Positions 1 to 11,874 of a DNA stretch of 14,097 nt are shown one piece after another. Numbering within the stretch: position 1 is the first letter of the stretch; each line of letters opens with the position of its first letter. The notes under the pieces were generated by a model that was given only the letters and a program-made list of their open reading frames with translations, searched no databases and had not been told where the DNA came from. The translations under genes and the position numbers were made by a program. Source of the DNA: Polyrhizophydium stewartii (taxonomy: Eukaryota > Chytridiomycota > Chytridiomycetes > Rhizophydiales). The stretch spans positions 1 through 14,097 of the forward strand of contig JADGIZ010000410.1 in the NCBI GenBank assembly GCA_027604665.1, given 5' to 3'.

Positions 1-1089
1 ATGAGATCGCCAGCCGCCGCCGCGGGCCGAAGCGCAGAAGCAGCCGCGGGCGATCTCAGCGTCGGAGCATCTACCGCCGCCCAAGACGCCGCCGCCAACA
101 TGGCCGCCGCCACCATCCTCGCCGCCGTCACTCCAGCATCGCCGCAATCGGCATTTGAGGCCGCCGAGATCCAAGCCGCTGCCGTCATGCTTGCGCCGGC
201 AGAGTTCGACGCCTTCCGTGAATCAATTGCACACCTGGCCGACTTTGAACCCACCCGCTTGCCGTCGACTATGCGCAAGGTGCTCGCTGAGATCGACGAG
301 CTGCTCGCCGCGAGCGTTCAAGGCGCCATCGCGGCATCGACGGCGGCATGCATTGAGACAGACTACACGACGCCGTCCTCGTTTCGCAACCAAGCCGGCC
401 GCAAGCCGGCCGCAGTCTCAGACCCGCAGGCTGCACCGTCGTCGCATGCATGTCTCACGATGCAACTCGCGGACTGCGACCCGTCTGCTAATCCCCGGCC
501 GAGGCTGCCCTCCAACAGCGACGACCACTCGGCCGCCACGACCGCCGTTGCAACCCGCGCACCGACCACTCCCACAGCTAGCCCAACTTTCCCTCCAACG
601 GAGCCCCCGCCGCTCTGCATCTCGATCCCCGCGCGCCTGCGCACTCAAGAGCCGTGCTTCCCCTCGCCAATGTCTGTCGATCCCGCTTTGGCGACCCCGA
701 CGTGTCCAGATCTGCCGGCACCAAGCACACTTCTGCCAGCGTGTGTATGCTCCGGCGACTTCTTCACGCATCCGGCCGTTTGTCCAACGCCCCGCGACGC
801 CGGCCCCATCGTTGGCGGCCTCGTCGCCGCATGCTCGTCACCGGCAAGCAAACCAAAGTTCGCAACAAAGTCGCACCGCATGCTCCTCGACCCACGAGAT
901 GGCCCGCCGCCCGGATGGCATCCTAAAAGCACATCTCATCAACACTGCTCGAGCTCGCAAACGCCCGACCACGCCGCAACGCTCGCGCTTTTCAACCATG
1001 ACGAGGCAATGCAGATTGACCAGGACCAGATCCCCGACATAGACGCACTCCAGGCCGTTCTTGTCTTGACAAGTTTCGCTCCGAGATAG
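1..1089 (+). CDS. Hypothetical low-complexity protein, doubtful gene
   Basis: An open frame of 362 codons runs from an ATG at base 1 to TAG, so the true start may lie upstream of the window. The first 45 residues are Ala-rich. Residues about 60-110 look ordered, with helix-like stretches such as MRKVLAEIDELLAAS. The rest is Pro/Ser/Thr/Ala-rich with no domain I recognise. No signal peptide or membrane segment is visible. A second helix-like stretch (LDKFRSEIDTLLVAYDG, about 1066-1116) resembles the first but lies in another frame overlapping the stop codon, so the gene may be frameshifted, spliced or degenerate. A long open frame also exists in frame 2 (155-1042), which shows that GC-rich composition alone can keep frames open here. 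The function is unknown and the coding status is uncertain. Confidence 0.35.
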   Translation: MRSPAAAAGRSAEAAAGDLSVGASTAAQDAAANMAAATILAAVTPASPQSAFEAAEIQAAAVMLAPAEFDAFRESIAHLADFEPTRLPSTMRKVLAEIDELLAASVQGAIAASTAACIETDYTTPSSFRNQAGRKPAAVSDPQAAPSSHACLTMQLADCDPSANPRPRLPSNSDDHSAATTAVATRAPTTPTASPTFPPTEPPPLCISIPARLRTQEPCFPSPMSVDPALATPTCPDLPAPSTLLPACVCSGDFFTHPAVCPTPRDAGPIVGGLVAACSSPASKPKFATKSHRMLLDPRDGPPPGWHPKSTSHQHCSSSQTPDHAATLALFNHDEAMQIDQDQIPDIDALQAVLVLTSFAPR

Positions 1090-1471
1090 ACACCCTTCTT
1101 GTCGCTTACGATGGCAGGCCGGTTGCAACTGCTTATTGCTGCCGCCGATATTCGTGTGTTCATTTGGTCATTCTCGATGTGCGTTTCTTCTCTCTGCAAC
1201 ATTCTCCTCCCATCCCTGATTCATTTCTGATTTCATTTTACTTTCCTTGCCGGGACGAGCTTGTCTTGGCAACTCCGGCCGCCAGATCTCGCGCTAGCCG
1301 CGCAGCACATCCCGTCACAACACAATAAACTCAGCAAAATCGGTCTGGTGCCTGCCTTGTGCGTGCTATGCTTTCCCAGCATCTCGGATCTGTCATCATA
1401 TCTTCCCCGCTGAAACCACATGCTCCTCTGTTGTGATTCAATGTTTGGTTTACATTCAGAATGATGTGGCA
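1090..1471. other. Convergent intergenic region
   Basis: This 382-base stretch lies between the stop of the doubtful plus-strand ORF and the stop of the minus-strand LRR pseudokinase gene. It is less GC-rich than its surroundings and has pyrimidine-rich runs on the plus strand. I see no convincing gene in it. A long minus-strand frame (1233-1646) overlaps it, but this frame is only the unspliced continuation of exon 33 of the LRR gene. Confidence 0.5.
1324..1329 (+). terminator. Possible polyadenylation signal AATAAA
   Basis: A canonical AATAAA hexamer lies 235 bases after the stop of the plus-strand ORF, in the convergent intergenic region. It could serve that ORF if it is a real gene. The hexamer is short and could occur by chance. 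Confidence 0.2.
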
Positions 1472-4400
1472 TCAGGCGTCCGCCTGACTTGCGCGATTGT
1501 ACGGATTGCCGCCTTCCACGCTGCACATGTCGCCGGCCAGTCAGCTTTGCTGCCTCAGCAGGCTGCAACCGACGCACCACCCACATGCGTGCGTTGTGAA
1601 GCAACTCGAGCCACAATGGCCGAGAGGTGATGCTGTTGTTGCTCACATCACTTTAAGCCCAGTGTTAGAAGAGCACTATTGAGGTTCAAGCAGGCTTGCA
1701 CGCAGTACTCTCACAGCCATTTGAGGTTTCCGAGTTCCGAAAGCGTTTCAGGCAAAATCGTGAGCTTGTTCCCGTTCAAGTATCTGCCGACGGAATCGAG
1801 TCAGATAGGGCACGATCCGCTCGAGTCGCACCCAACGAGTGCGTACAGCCAAACGAGCTGCTTGAGCCCGCCATCAAACGCTGGCAACGTTGTGAGCTGA
1901 TTGTCGCCCAGATCGCTGTTTTCGCAGCCGCGAAAGTAAGCCACCAAGGCAGCACAACTCAAAGGATTTCCGTGACTCACAGCTCCGTTAGACGTGCAAG
2001 GCGAGTAATGGACTCGGGCAGGGCCGCAAGCCTATTGTCACCAAGGCCCCTTCAGCCCGCCAAACGTCAGTATCAAAATGACAGGCCTGCATCCCTATGA
2101 CGCAAACTCACAGCTCTGACAAGCTTGCAAGGTCGCCAAGGCTTTCTGGGAGCGCTGAAAGCTGGTTCTTTCCGAGCATGCTGCGTTGATCTGTGCGTCA
2201 GCTCATTTCCAGCATCACCGATTCAAATCGCGAATACAAACAGTCGGCGGAGCTGTCCGAGCCGATTGATCGACTCTGGCAAGCTCGAGAGTTGGTTTCC
2301 AGTCAAGATTCTGCATCATGGCCGCGAATCAGCCGAAATCCAGCCACATGTCGTTCGAGGCTGACGTGCTTACAGCTTCTGCAAATTTGAGAGGCCGCCA
2401 ATCGAGTTAGGCAGACTTGAGATGCGGTTCTCTGTGAGATCCCTGAATCCGCATGCGTGTTAGATTTCCAGGCTCAGGGCGAAACGTGGAGCAAGGCAAA
2501 CATACAGCCTGATCAGATTGATAAGACACCCGATCCTCTCGGGCAAGCCCGTTAGCAGATTGCCGGTCAAGTCCCTGCAGAAGTAGATGCCATCAGCCAA
2601 GCCCAGCTGCGCGCACTACGCCGACCTCCGGGACCCACGCACAGCTCTTTTAAACTCTCAAGATCGGATATGGACTCGGGAAGCTCAACAAGGCGGTTGC
2701 CTGCCAAAGTGCTATCGCAGTACAAGTGTCAGACAACGCGAGAGCAAGTTGCCCACTAATACTTGCAACTCACATCCAGCCAAGCTGCTTGAGCTTGCCA
2801 ATTCCGTCAGGCAGGCGCTCGAGCTGGTTGGAGTTGAGCGTGCTGCATTGCGGCCAAAGTCAGATATGCCCAAACGCAAACCAAGCCGTCAATAAAATAG
2901 CTTACAGTTCGACTAGGCTCGCCAGGCTCTGAATAGATTCGGGAATCGCGATGATGGCGTTCTGGCTCAAGTCGCTGCAGCACTTTGTAAGGCAGCCGCA
3001 TCCACCAATCCACATTGAGAAGCAGCGTCAAACTTACAGCCATTTGAGGTTTACCAAGCCGCCAATGGACTCGGGAGCCGTAGTGAGCTGGTTTTGCTGC
3101 ACATTGCTGACAAACGGCAAGTTAGATGCGTCGCATCGTGGGGGTGTATGGGGGTTCGGATGCTGCTCACAGGCTGGTGAGCGCAGTAAGCTGGCCAAGG
3201 GATTCTGGGAGGCCCGTGATCTGATTTCCAACAAGGGTGCTGCAGGTGGAATCCTGTCAGTCGCATCTGTCTGGAACTATCTCGAGGCATCACGGGCTAC
3301 TTGCAGGGTTCTGAGCATGCGGAGCCCGCCAATGGCTTCAGGGCAGGTCTTCAGCTGGTTCAGCGAGAGCCGGCTGCAATAGTGCGCGAGTCAGAGGCGC
3401 TGAACATCCGTGGCAAGAACACGCATGGCTGCCTTACAGTTCTGTCAGCTGGTCGAGGCGACCAATTGTCTCTGGAAGGCTCTCGAGCTTGTTCTCCTCG
3501 AGGGAGCTGCAGTATCAGATTGCTTAGCTGTGCTGGTCTTTGCAGTAAACAATCAGGCTGACCAGCTCACATGAGCCTGAGCATCTTGAGCTGTCCCACC
3601 GACTCGGGCAGGTGTGAAAGCTGGTTGCCATCGAGCTTGCTGGATCCAAACGCAAGTCAGCTCAGTTGCAAGGCAAAGGTGCACGCAAATCGCCACCGCA
3701 CAGCTCAGTCAGTTGCTTGAGTCCCCCAATGCCGTCAGGCAGCTGAGTGAGCTGATTGAAGTTCAGGTTTCTGGGCAGATGCTCTGTTAACATGGCCATA
3801 ATACAGCACTGGCCTGAGCATCACTCAGACGTACAGTTTTCGCAACCGGACGAGCTTGCCAAAGTTCTCGGGAAGCACCCCGATCTGGTTGGCCTGCAAG
3901 TCGCTGCCTGGAGAGTCAGAAATAGCATGTGTGACACCTAAGAAAAGCGCCTCATACTCACAGCTCCATGAGATAGGCCAGCTCGCACACAGACTCTGGC
4001 AGCGTGTGCAGGGCGTTGTCGACCACAAGCCTGAGGCAAAGCACCATCAGCTCACGCCGCGGCTGAGCTGTCAGGCATCAGTAGCATACAGCTTTTCGAG
4101 AAGCACGATCTCGCCAATGCTTTCCGGAAGCTTGCTGATGCGGTTCCGAGACAGAATCCTGCACATCCCATCAGCCGAGTCCAAAGCTCTCATGACAGTA
4201 GCAATGGGCTACGCACAAAGTCGAGAGGCTCTGCAGCTTGCCAATGTCGTCGGGCAGTTCTTTCAAGCTCTGCCACGACAGATCGCTGCATACCAGCACA
4301 GAGTCAGCTGCATTCCGGCGTCACAAGCTGCGCCAAGCGTTTACACACAGAATTCGCAGGTTTTTGAGCAGCGTGATGGTAGCGGGTACCGTCTCTAAGC

Positions 4401-5070
4401 TGCACTGCGAAGCAAGTCTTGCCCGGAAGTCAGAATATTATCGCTATCGCCGCTCCATCAAGCGCCACACACAGGATCTCCAGCGACGCCAGATCGCCCA
4501 AAGACTGCGGAAGCATCTTGATATGGTTTCCAGAGACATTGCTTCGTCTTGCCGTCAGCATTCTGCTTCGAATATTCACGCAATAGGTGACACGCACAGG
4601 ATCTTGAGGTTGGCCAGGCCAGTCAGGCCTTTGGGAATCTCGACAAGACCGTTTCCTTGAACATTGCTGAACATCGCATAGTCAGAAAGCATCACAGGCA
4701 GCCCCACCGGCACCATTCTTCTCACAGCTCGACCAATTGCGTCAACCGGACCAGGTTGGCTGGGAGGGCCCCACAGAGCCTGTTTTGGCCGAGGCGGCTG
4801 CATCATGTCACAGGATGAGGCGTCATTCTTTGGGAAAGCTGCAGCACACATGCACACGCACTCACAGTGAAGTGAGATTACGCAATCTGAAGATTTCAGG
4901 TGGGATCTCGCCCTCAAGCTCGTTCTGGTCGAGCCAGCTGGCGGCGTCTGGGGTCAGCAAACCCGAGACCAATTCAAGCACCGGCTGCCTCGGCTCACAG
5001 AGTCTTCAGTTGCGTCAAGCGACCAATGTCTTGCGGGATGCTGCCAGCAATGCCGCATCCGGTCATGCGC
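1472..5070 (-). repeat. Leucine-rich repeat array, one repeat per exon
   Basis: Exons 7-34 are: 5070-4999, 4937-4866, 4797-4726, 4666-4598, 4541-4473, 4417-4349, 4285-4217, 4158-4090, 4030-3962, 3903-3835, 3770-3702, 3639-3571, 3506-3438, 3373-3305, 3239-3171, 3106-3038, 2974-2906, 2842-2774, 2711-2643, 2574-2506, 2442-2374, 2310-2242, 2180-2112, 2049-1981, 1915-1847, 1783-1715, 1650-1585, 1520-1472. Exons 7-9 are 72 nt and encode 24-residue plant-type repeats with GxIP or GxLP (for example NELEGEIPPEIFRL). The next 23 are 69 nt and encode 23-residue repeats of the form LxLxxNxLxxLPxxIxxLxxLxxL. Exon 33 is 66 nt and ends with a weaker repeat. Exon 34 gives the C-cap. Nearly every exon ends in the first two bases of a Leu codon, so all introns here are phase 2. 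Introns are 55-68 nt. Confidence 0.9.
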
Positions 5071-7670
5071 CTGGGGGAGCGACAAACGTGGTCAGTTAAA
5101 GTAACGCACGTGCAGACCCACCGCCGAGTCAACTTACAGACTAGTCAAGCAGTGGTCCGTGTCCCATTCGAGCCTCCACTTGGCTACACTGCGCTCGGTC
5201 TGGCCGTCATAGACAAAGACCAGCGCACCCGTCGGGTCGATGCTGCCTGCAGTTATGCCGCTTTCGTTGGCCCAGTCCGGGAAGGCAGAGCAGAGTAGTT
5301 CAACGTCTGATGCACCAGGCCGAGCAGTCTTGTGCTCTGCATTGACCAGTTTGCATCAGCAACCGCCAGCTTCTCAAGCACGGCGAGCCAGGTACAAACC
5401 TCCGCAGAGCAAAGCGTTGAGCTGGGAAACAATTTTGTCGAGCGGCGGGCGGTTGGGTGCGACTTTGGACGTCGCCAGGCAAAGCAGCTCCCACAACTCG
5501 GGGCTTAATCCTGGTGGGCAGGGCGTCTCCTTGTCGCGCACATCTCGTGGGTGCCGACCCAGCACCAGCGACTGCGCCAAGATTCCGAACGCGAAAACAT
5601 CGAGCCTTGCTGTCAGCTTGAAGCCAGGCTTGGATGCCTCTGGAGGCACAAATGCAGCCGAGTCGAGGTCCGTTGTGGCCTTGGAGGCTGTGCCAATAGA
5701 CGGCAACAGCACGACCTTGCTGATCTTGCGCACGTAGAGGTCTCCAACCACCTGCCCTCTTGATTCTGCTCGCGGGACACAGGACCATTAGCAGCCCAAT
5801 ACCCTCAAAGCCTGACAAGACCGAGCAGAGCAGCTCACCGACGCGCACATGGCGCATCGTCACGCTGCCATGCACAATTGGCGCGTTTGGCGCTTGCTCG
5901 TGGAGGTACTTGAGTCCGCGAGCAATGCGCTGCACGATGCTGAGCTTCTCATCCATGCCGAGATCAGGATTCTCGGTCAAGAACGACTCGAGGTCGTGCT
6001 CGACAAACGGCATTGCAATAAACGGCCCGCGGCCCGTCTGCCTGTCTTTGGCGAGGCAGATGCCCGTGAGCTGCAGCAGGCTCGGGTGGTTGGCGTTGAA
6101 CCAGCGGCGCGCCTCGGCCTCGAGATCGTCCTCGCGGCCCTCGATGCCGCCGCGGAACTCCTTGATCACAAACGGGCTGCCGTCCATCTTGGCCTCGAAC
6201 ACGCGGAACGAGCCCGACGAGTCGAGCGGCTTTGGCACGACCATGAAGTCGTCATGCCGCAGCAGCAGCGTACGCGGGCGGAGCAGCCTGCAGCAGCGGT
6301 GAGTGCACAAGTCATCGGCGCGCGACAAGCAGACGCACCCTGCGGCACAAGGCCACGCACGCAAGCATCTTGTCGGCCTTGACGTCGATGATGTTGAGCT
6401 GCTCGGCCATGCGCATCAGCATCATGGCGCTGTCGACTTGCATGGCGAGCGACAGCAGCTCCTTGATCTTGCCGAGCTTCTTGCGCAGCGCCTCGACCTG
6501 CGCGGCCATCTTGGTGCTGGCGCCGCCCATGAGCGCACGCCATGTCTTTGCATCGGCCTTGGACTTTTCTACTGCCGCATCGGCCTCCTTGAGCAGCGTG
6601 ACAAGGTCGCTGCACTTGCGCCGCACGTCGGCCGAGAACCACTGGTTGGCCATTGGCGCGATGATCGCCTTGATCTCGCCGAGGTTGGCGCAGAACGCCT
6701 GCATGATCTTGGGTGCATCGCGGCTGTCGCCGATGTTCTTGAGGATCTTGTCGATGATGCCGATGGCGATGCCAAGACCCGGCACGGGCACAAAGTCGGC
6801 GGCGACCTTGGCGACATTGACAATGGTCGAGGCGATCTCGAGGCCGTTGGTGGCAAGGAAGCGGGTGACGGCCTTGATGCCCTTGGCGCTTGGGTCGCGC
6901 GGGCGGTTGAGCAGCTGCACAAACTCGACGAGTGATCCAGCAGCACCAAGCATGTCGGAAAGCTCGTCGATGTTGGGCAACGATACGCCCGGATCAACTT
7001 GCTTGGAGAGCATGTCGAGCACAACGACCACCCCGGCCTTGTTCTGCATAAGCGGGGGCCGTGTCAGCGCTCGACGGGCTGTGCGTTGCGAGCCGGCACG
7101 GGTGCCGCACCTCCGAGACGGCGCCGAGGGCGGCCTTGGTGGCTGCAAACGCCTTCTCCAGGGACGGGTCGGCGTTGGGCGCTGGCGGGCCGTCTTGGGC
7201 GTCACCGTGAGCAGAGGTTGCTGCCTCTGCGGCCGCACGGCTGTCCACGATGCGGCCGCGCAGATCAAAGAACGAGTCGCCGACGTCGTCCATGACTCTC
7301 TCGACGTCCTCTTCGGACATGGCGGAGCGGCCGCGCACCACGGCCGCGGCGCTTTCAAGCAGCGCGAGCAGCTCGTCGCGGTGCTGGCGCAGCATGTCAG
7401 CGCGCGGCCGAGAGATGCACCATGGGCATGGTGCAGCATGTCATGGCGGGCTTGGCGCACGTTGCTGGGAGCTGTTGCCTGCGAGAGCACCGCCGTCGCC
7501 TCTGGTGCCGTGGCGACCGACCCGCGAGGGCTGGCCTCGGGCGGGATGCCGTCGTCCCTGCCGGCGCTGCGGCCAAACAGCTTGAAGACGCCGCCGCGTT
7601 TGGGCTGGTGCTTGGCGGGCGGGGACCTGGCTGCGTCTGGCTGCTCCGCTGCTCCGTGGCTGTCGCTCAT
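1472..7670 (-). CDS. MLKL-like helical domain, TKL pseudokinase and LRR protein (34 exons)
   Basis: I reconstructed this gene by following reading frame, splice signals and repeat register. Exons 1-6 are 7670-7461, 7383-7111, 7043-6361, 6287-5839, 5765-5400 and 5336-5138; exons 7-34 are listed under the LRR array. The spliced length is 4,098 nt (1,365 residues plus TGA), divisible by three with no internal stop. The start ATG has a GCCGCC-ATG context. Order: disordered N-terminus (1-70), helical region (71-389) with an MLKL/HeLo-like bundle at about 225-365, TKL-type pseudokinase (about 400-657), Trp/Cys-containing LRR N-cap (about 667-727), and 27 LRRs to residue 1350 with a short cap holding GGNPY. 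There is no signal peptide or membrane span, so a cytoplasmic location is likely. Proposed role (inference): the LRRs sense a ligand, the pseudokinase acts as a switch, and the helical bundle is a membrane-acting or signalling effector. The intron 4 boundary has an alternative: donor GTGCGC at 5847 with acceptor before GTG at 5750, also in frame. Confidence 0.8.
3240..3304 (-). other. GC-AG intron (intron 20)
   Basis: The donor after exon 20 reads CCT|GCAAGT instead of GT, and the acceptor is ACCTGCAG. A GACTGACAGG branch-like site lies upstream of the acceptor. The flanking exons are both in perfect 69-nt LRR register, so the boundary is well fixed. GC donors with otherwise strong consensus are a known minor class of U2 introns. 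Confidence 0.8.
5410..6256 (-). other. TKL-type pseudokinase domain (residues about 400-657)
   Basis: This domain spans exon 4 and exon 5. The glycine loop is degenerate (DSSGSFRVF). The beta-3 lysine is present (FVIKEF, K431), a possible alpha-C glutamate is at about 447, and NHPSLLQLTGI follows as in TKL kinases. The catalytic loop reads IVHGSVTMRH, so the HRD aspartate is Ser530, the catalytic-loop lysine is Thr532 and the metal-binding Asn is His535. DFG is replaced by a K-I-S-K-V segment (552-556). The PPE (579-581) and alpha-F Asp (DVFAFG, D594) that hold the fold are kept. Phosphotransfer is therefore very unlikely. Retention of VAIK with loss of HRD and DFG is also seen in MLKL. Confidence 0.8.
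6432..6854 (-). other. Helical module resembling the MLKL/HeLo four-helix bundle
   Basis: Residues about 225-365, in exon 3, form several amphipathic helices. The most telling stretch is FVPVPGLGIAIGIIDKIL, a hydrophobic Pro-Gly segment of the kind found in N-terminal bundles of fungal and plant HeLo/MLKL-type proteins. It is followed by long Lys/Glu/Ala-rich helices with heptad-like spacing (for example MAAQVEALRKKLGKIKELL). The placement directly before a pseudokinase also matches MLKL. This assignment is by pattern only; a generic helical adaptor domain is the main alternative. Confidence 0.5.
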
Positions 7671-8142
7671 GGCGGCAACTCGGGCAGAGCAGGCCGGGGA
7701 TCGGGTTGTGGCGCTGCCAAAGGCGTGAGTCACGCACGGCTGCAACGGCGACGGCCGCCAGCGGGACTCGCCGCCGGCGTCTGCCGTCCCTGCGTGCTGA
7801 AGCAAGAGCATCTGCGGGATCTGCGCCGCATACGCCCTTGAAACCCATCGGCTGACATAGCAGCTTTGGCATCTTACGCGAGATCCAGGCTACACCGTGA
7901 GCCTCATCGGCGAGGCTGCCGACACGGGCAGGTATGCCTGGCAGAGGCGATCGCACGGCTGCCGCTTGCGTGCGGCCGGCCGACAGGGAGCAGCCCACGC
8001 GAGCGCAGTAAGCCGACATACTGCCAGCTCCTCGCTGTCGTATCATTCGCGCAGCGCTGGCTTCTGCCCGTGATGCGCGAGTCGCGGCATTCTTTCCCAC
8101 CGCGAGCAGCACCACCGCCGACACCCAAAAAGACAGCCATCG
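7671..8142. promoter_or_regulatory. Shared divergent promoter region
   Basis: A 472-base gap separates the start codons of the minus-strand LRR pseudokinase gene and the plus-strand MARK-like kinase gene, which are transcribed away from each other. Both promoters must lie here unless 5' UTR introns extend them. I see no clear TATA box or CCAAT box, only GC-rich sequence with ORFs in several frames that look like composition shadows. No transcription start can be placed from sequence alone. Confidence 0.5.
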
Positions 8143-11619
<3,477 letters not shown>

Positions 11620-11874
11620 AATCGCCGGCACGCCAATGTACACGGACTCTCGCAAAGCTTCCGAAATACAAAGCCTGTCTCACCTCGTGTATTCTGATGT
11701 CTTCATTTGTGTGGTCAAGCTGCCCAGTTCGAAAGAAACGCGGTAAAAGTGAGCTCCACTACGTGCATACAGCCTTTTAGACGACTGGAGCCACAAGTCT
11801 TGATGTTACCGGAACCGCTGCTGCTGCTGCCATTGCTGCTTTCGCTGCTGGTGGTCGCGGTGTTGATGGTTCTA

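Noticed and set aside
1233..1646. Minus-strand open frame continuing past LRR exon 33
   Set aside because: It begins at GTG inside exon 33. A 64-nt intron with a CTGAC branch site and GTGCAG acceptor (1584-1521) leads to a natural C-terminal cap with GGNPY and TGA, so the long read-through is not the likely product.
1715..5070. Tandem repeats resembling a CRISPR-like or satellite array because of the regular spacing of about 130 bases
   Set aside because: The period is one 69-nt LRR exon plus one 55-68-nt intron; the conserved bases are LRR codons and splice sites, not identical direct repeats.
5300..6364. Pseudokinase read as a single 354-codon ORF
   Set aside because: The frame runs through introns 4 and 3; splicing at 5838-5766 and 6360-6288 restores the kinase C-lobe and links to the upstream helical domain.
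6370..7728. Long plus-strand open frame of 452 codons opposite the LRR pseudokinase gene
   Set aside because: It is antisense to exons 1-3 of the minus-strand gene, whose frame and splice sites are well supported; its low-complexity product matches no family.
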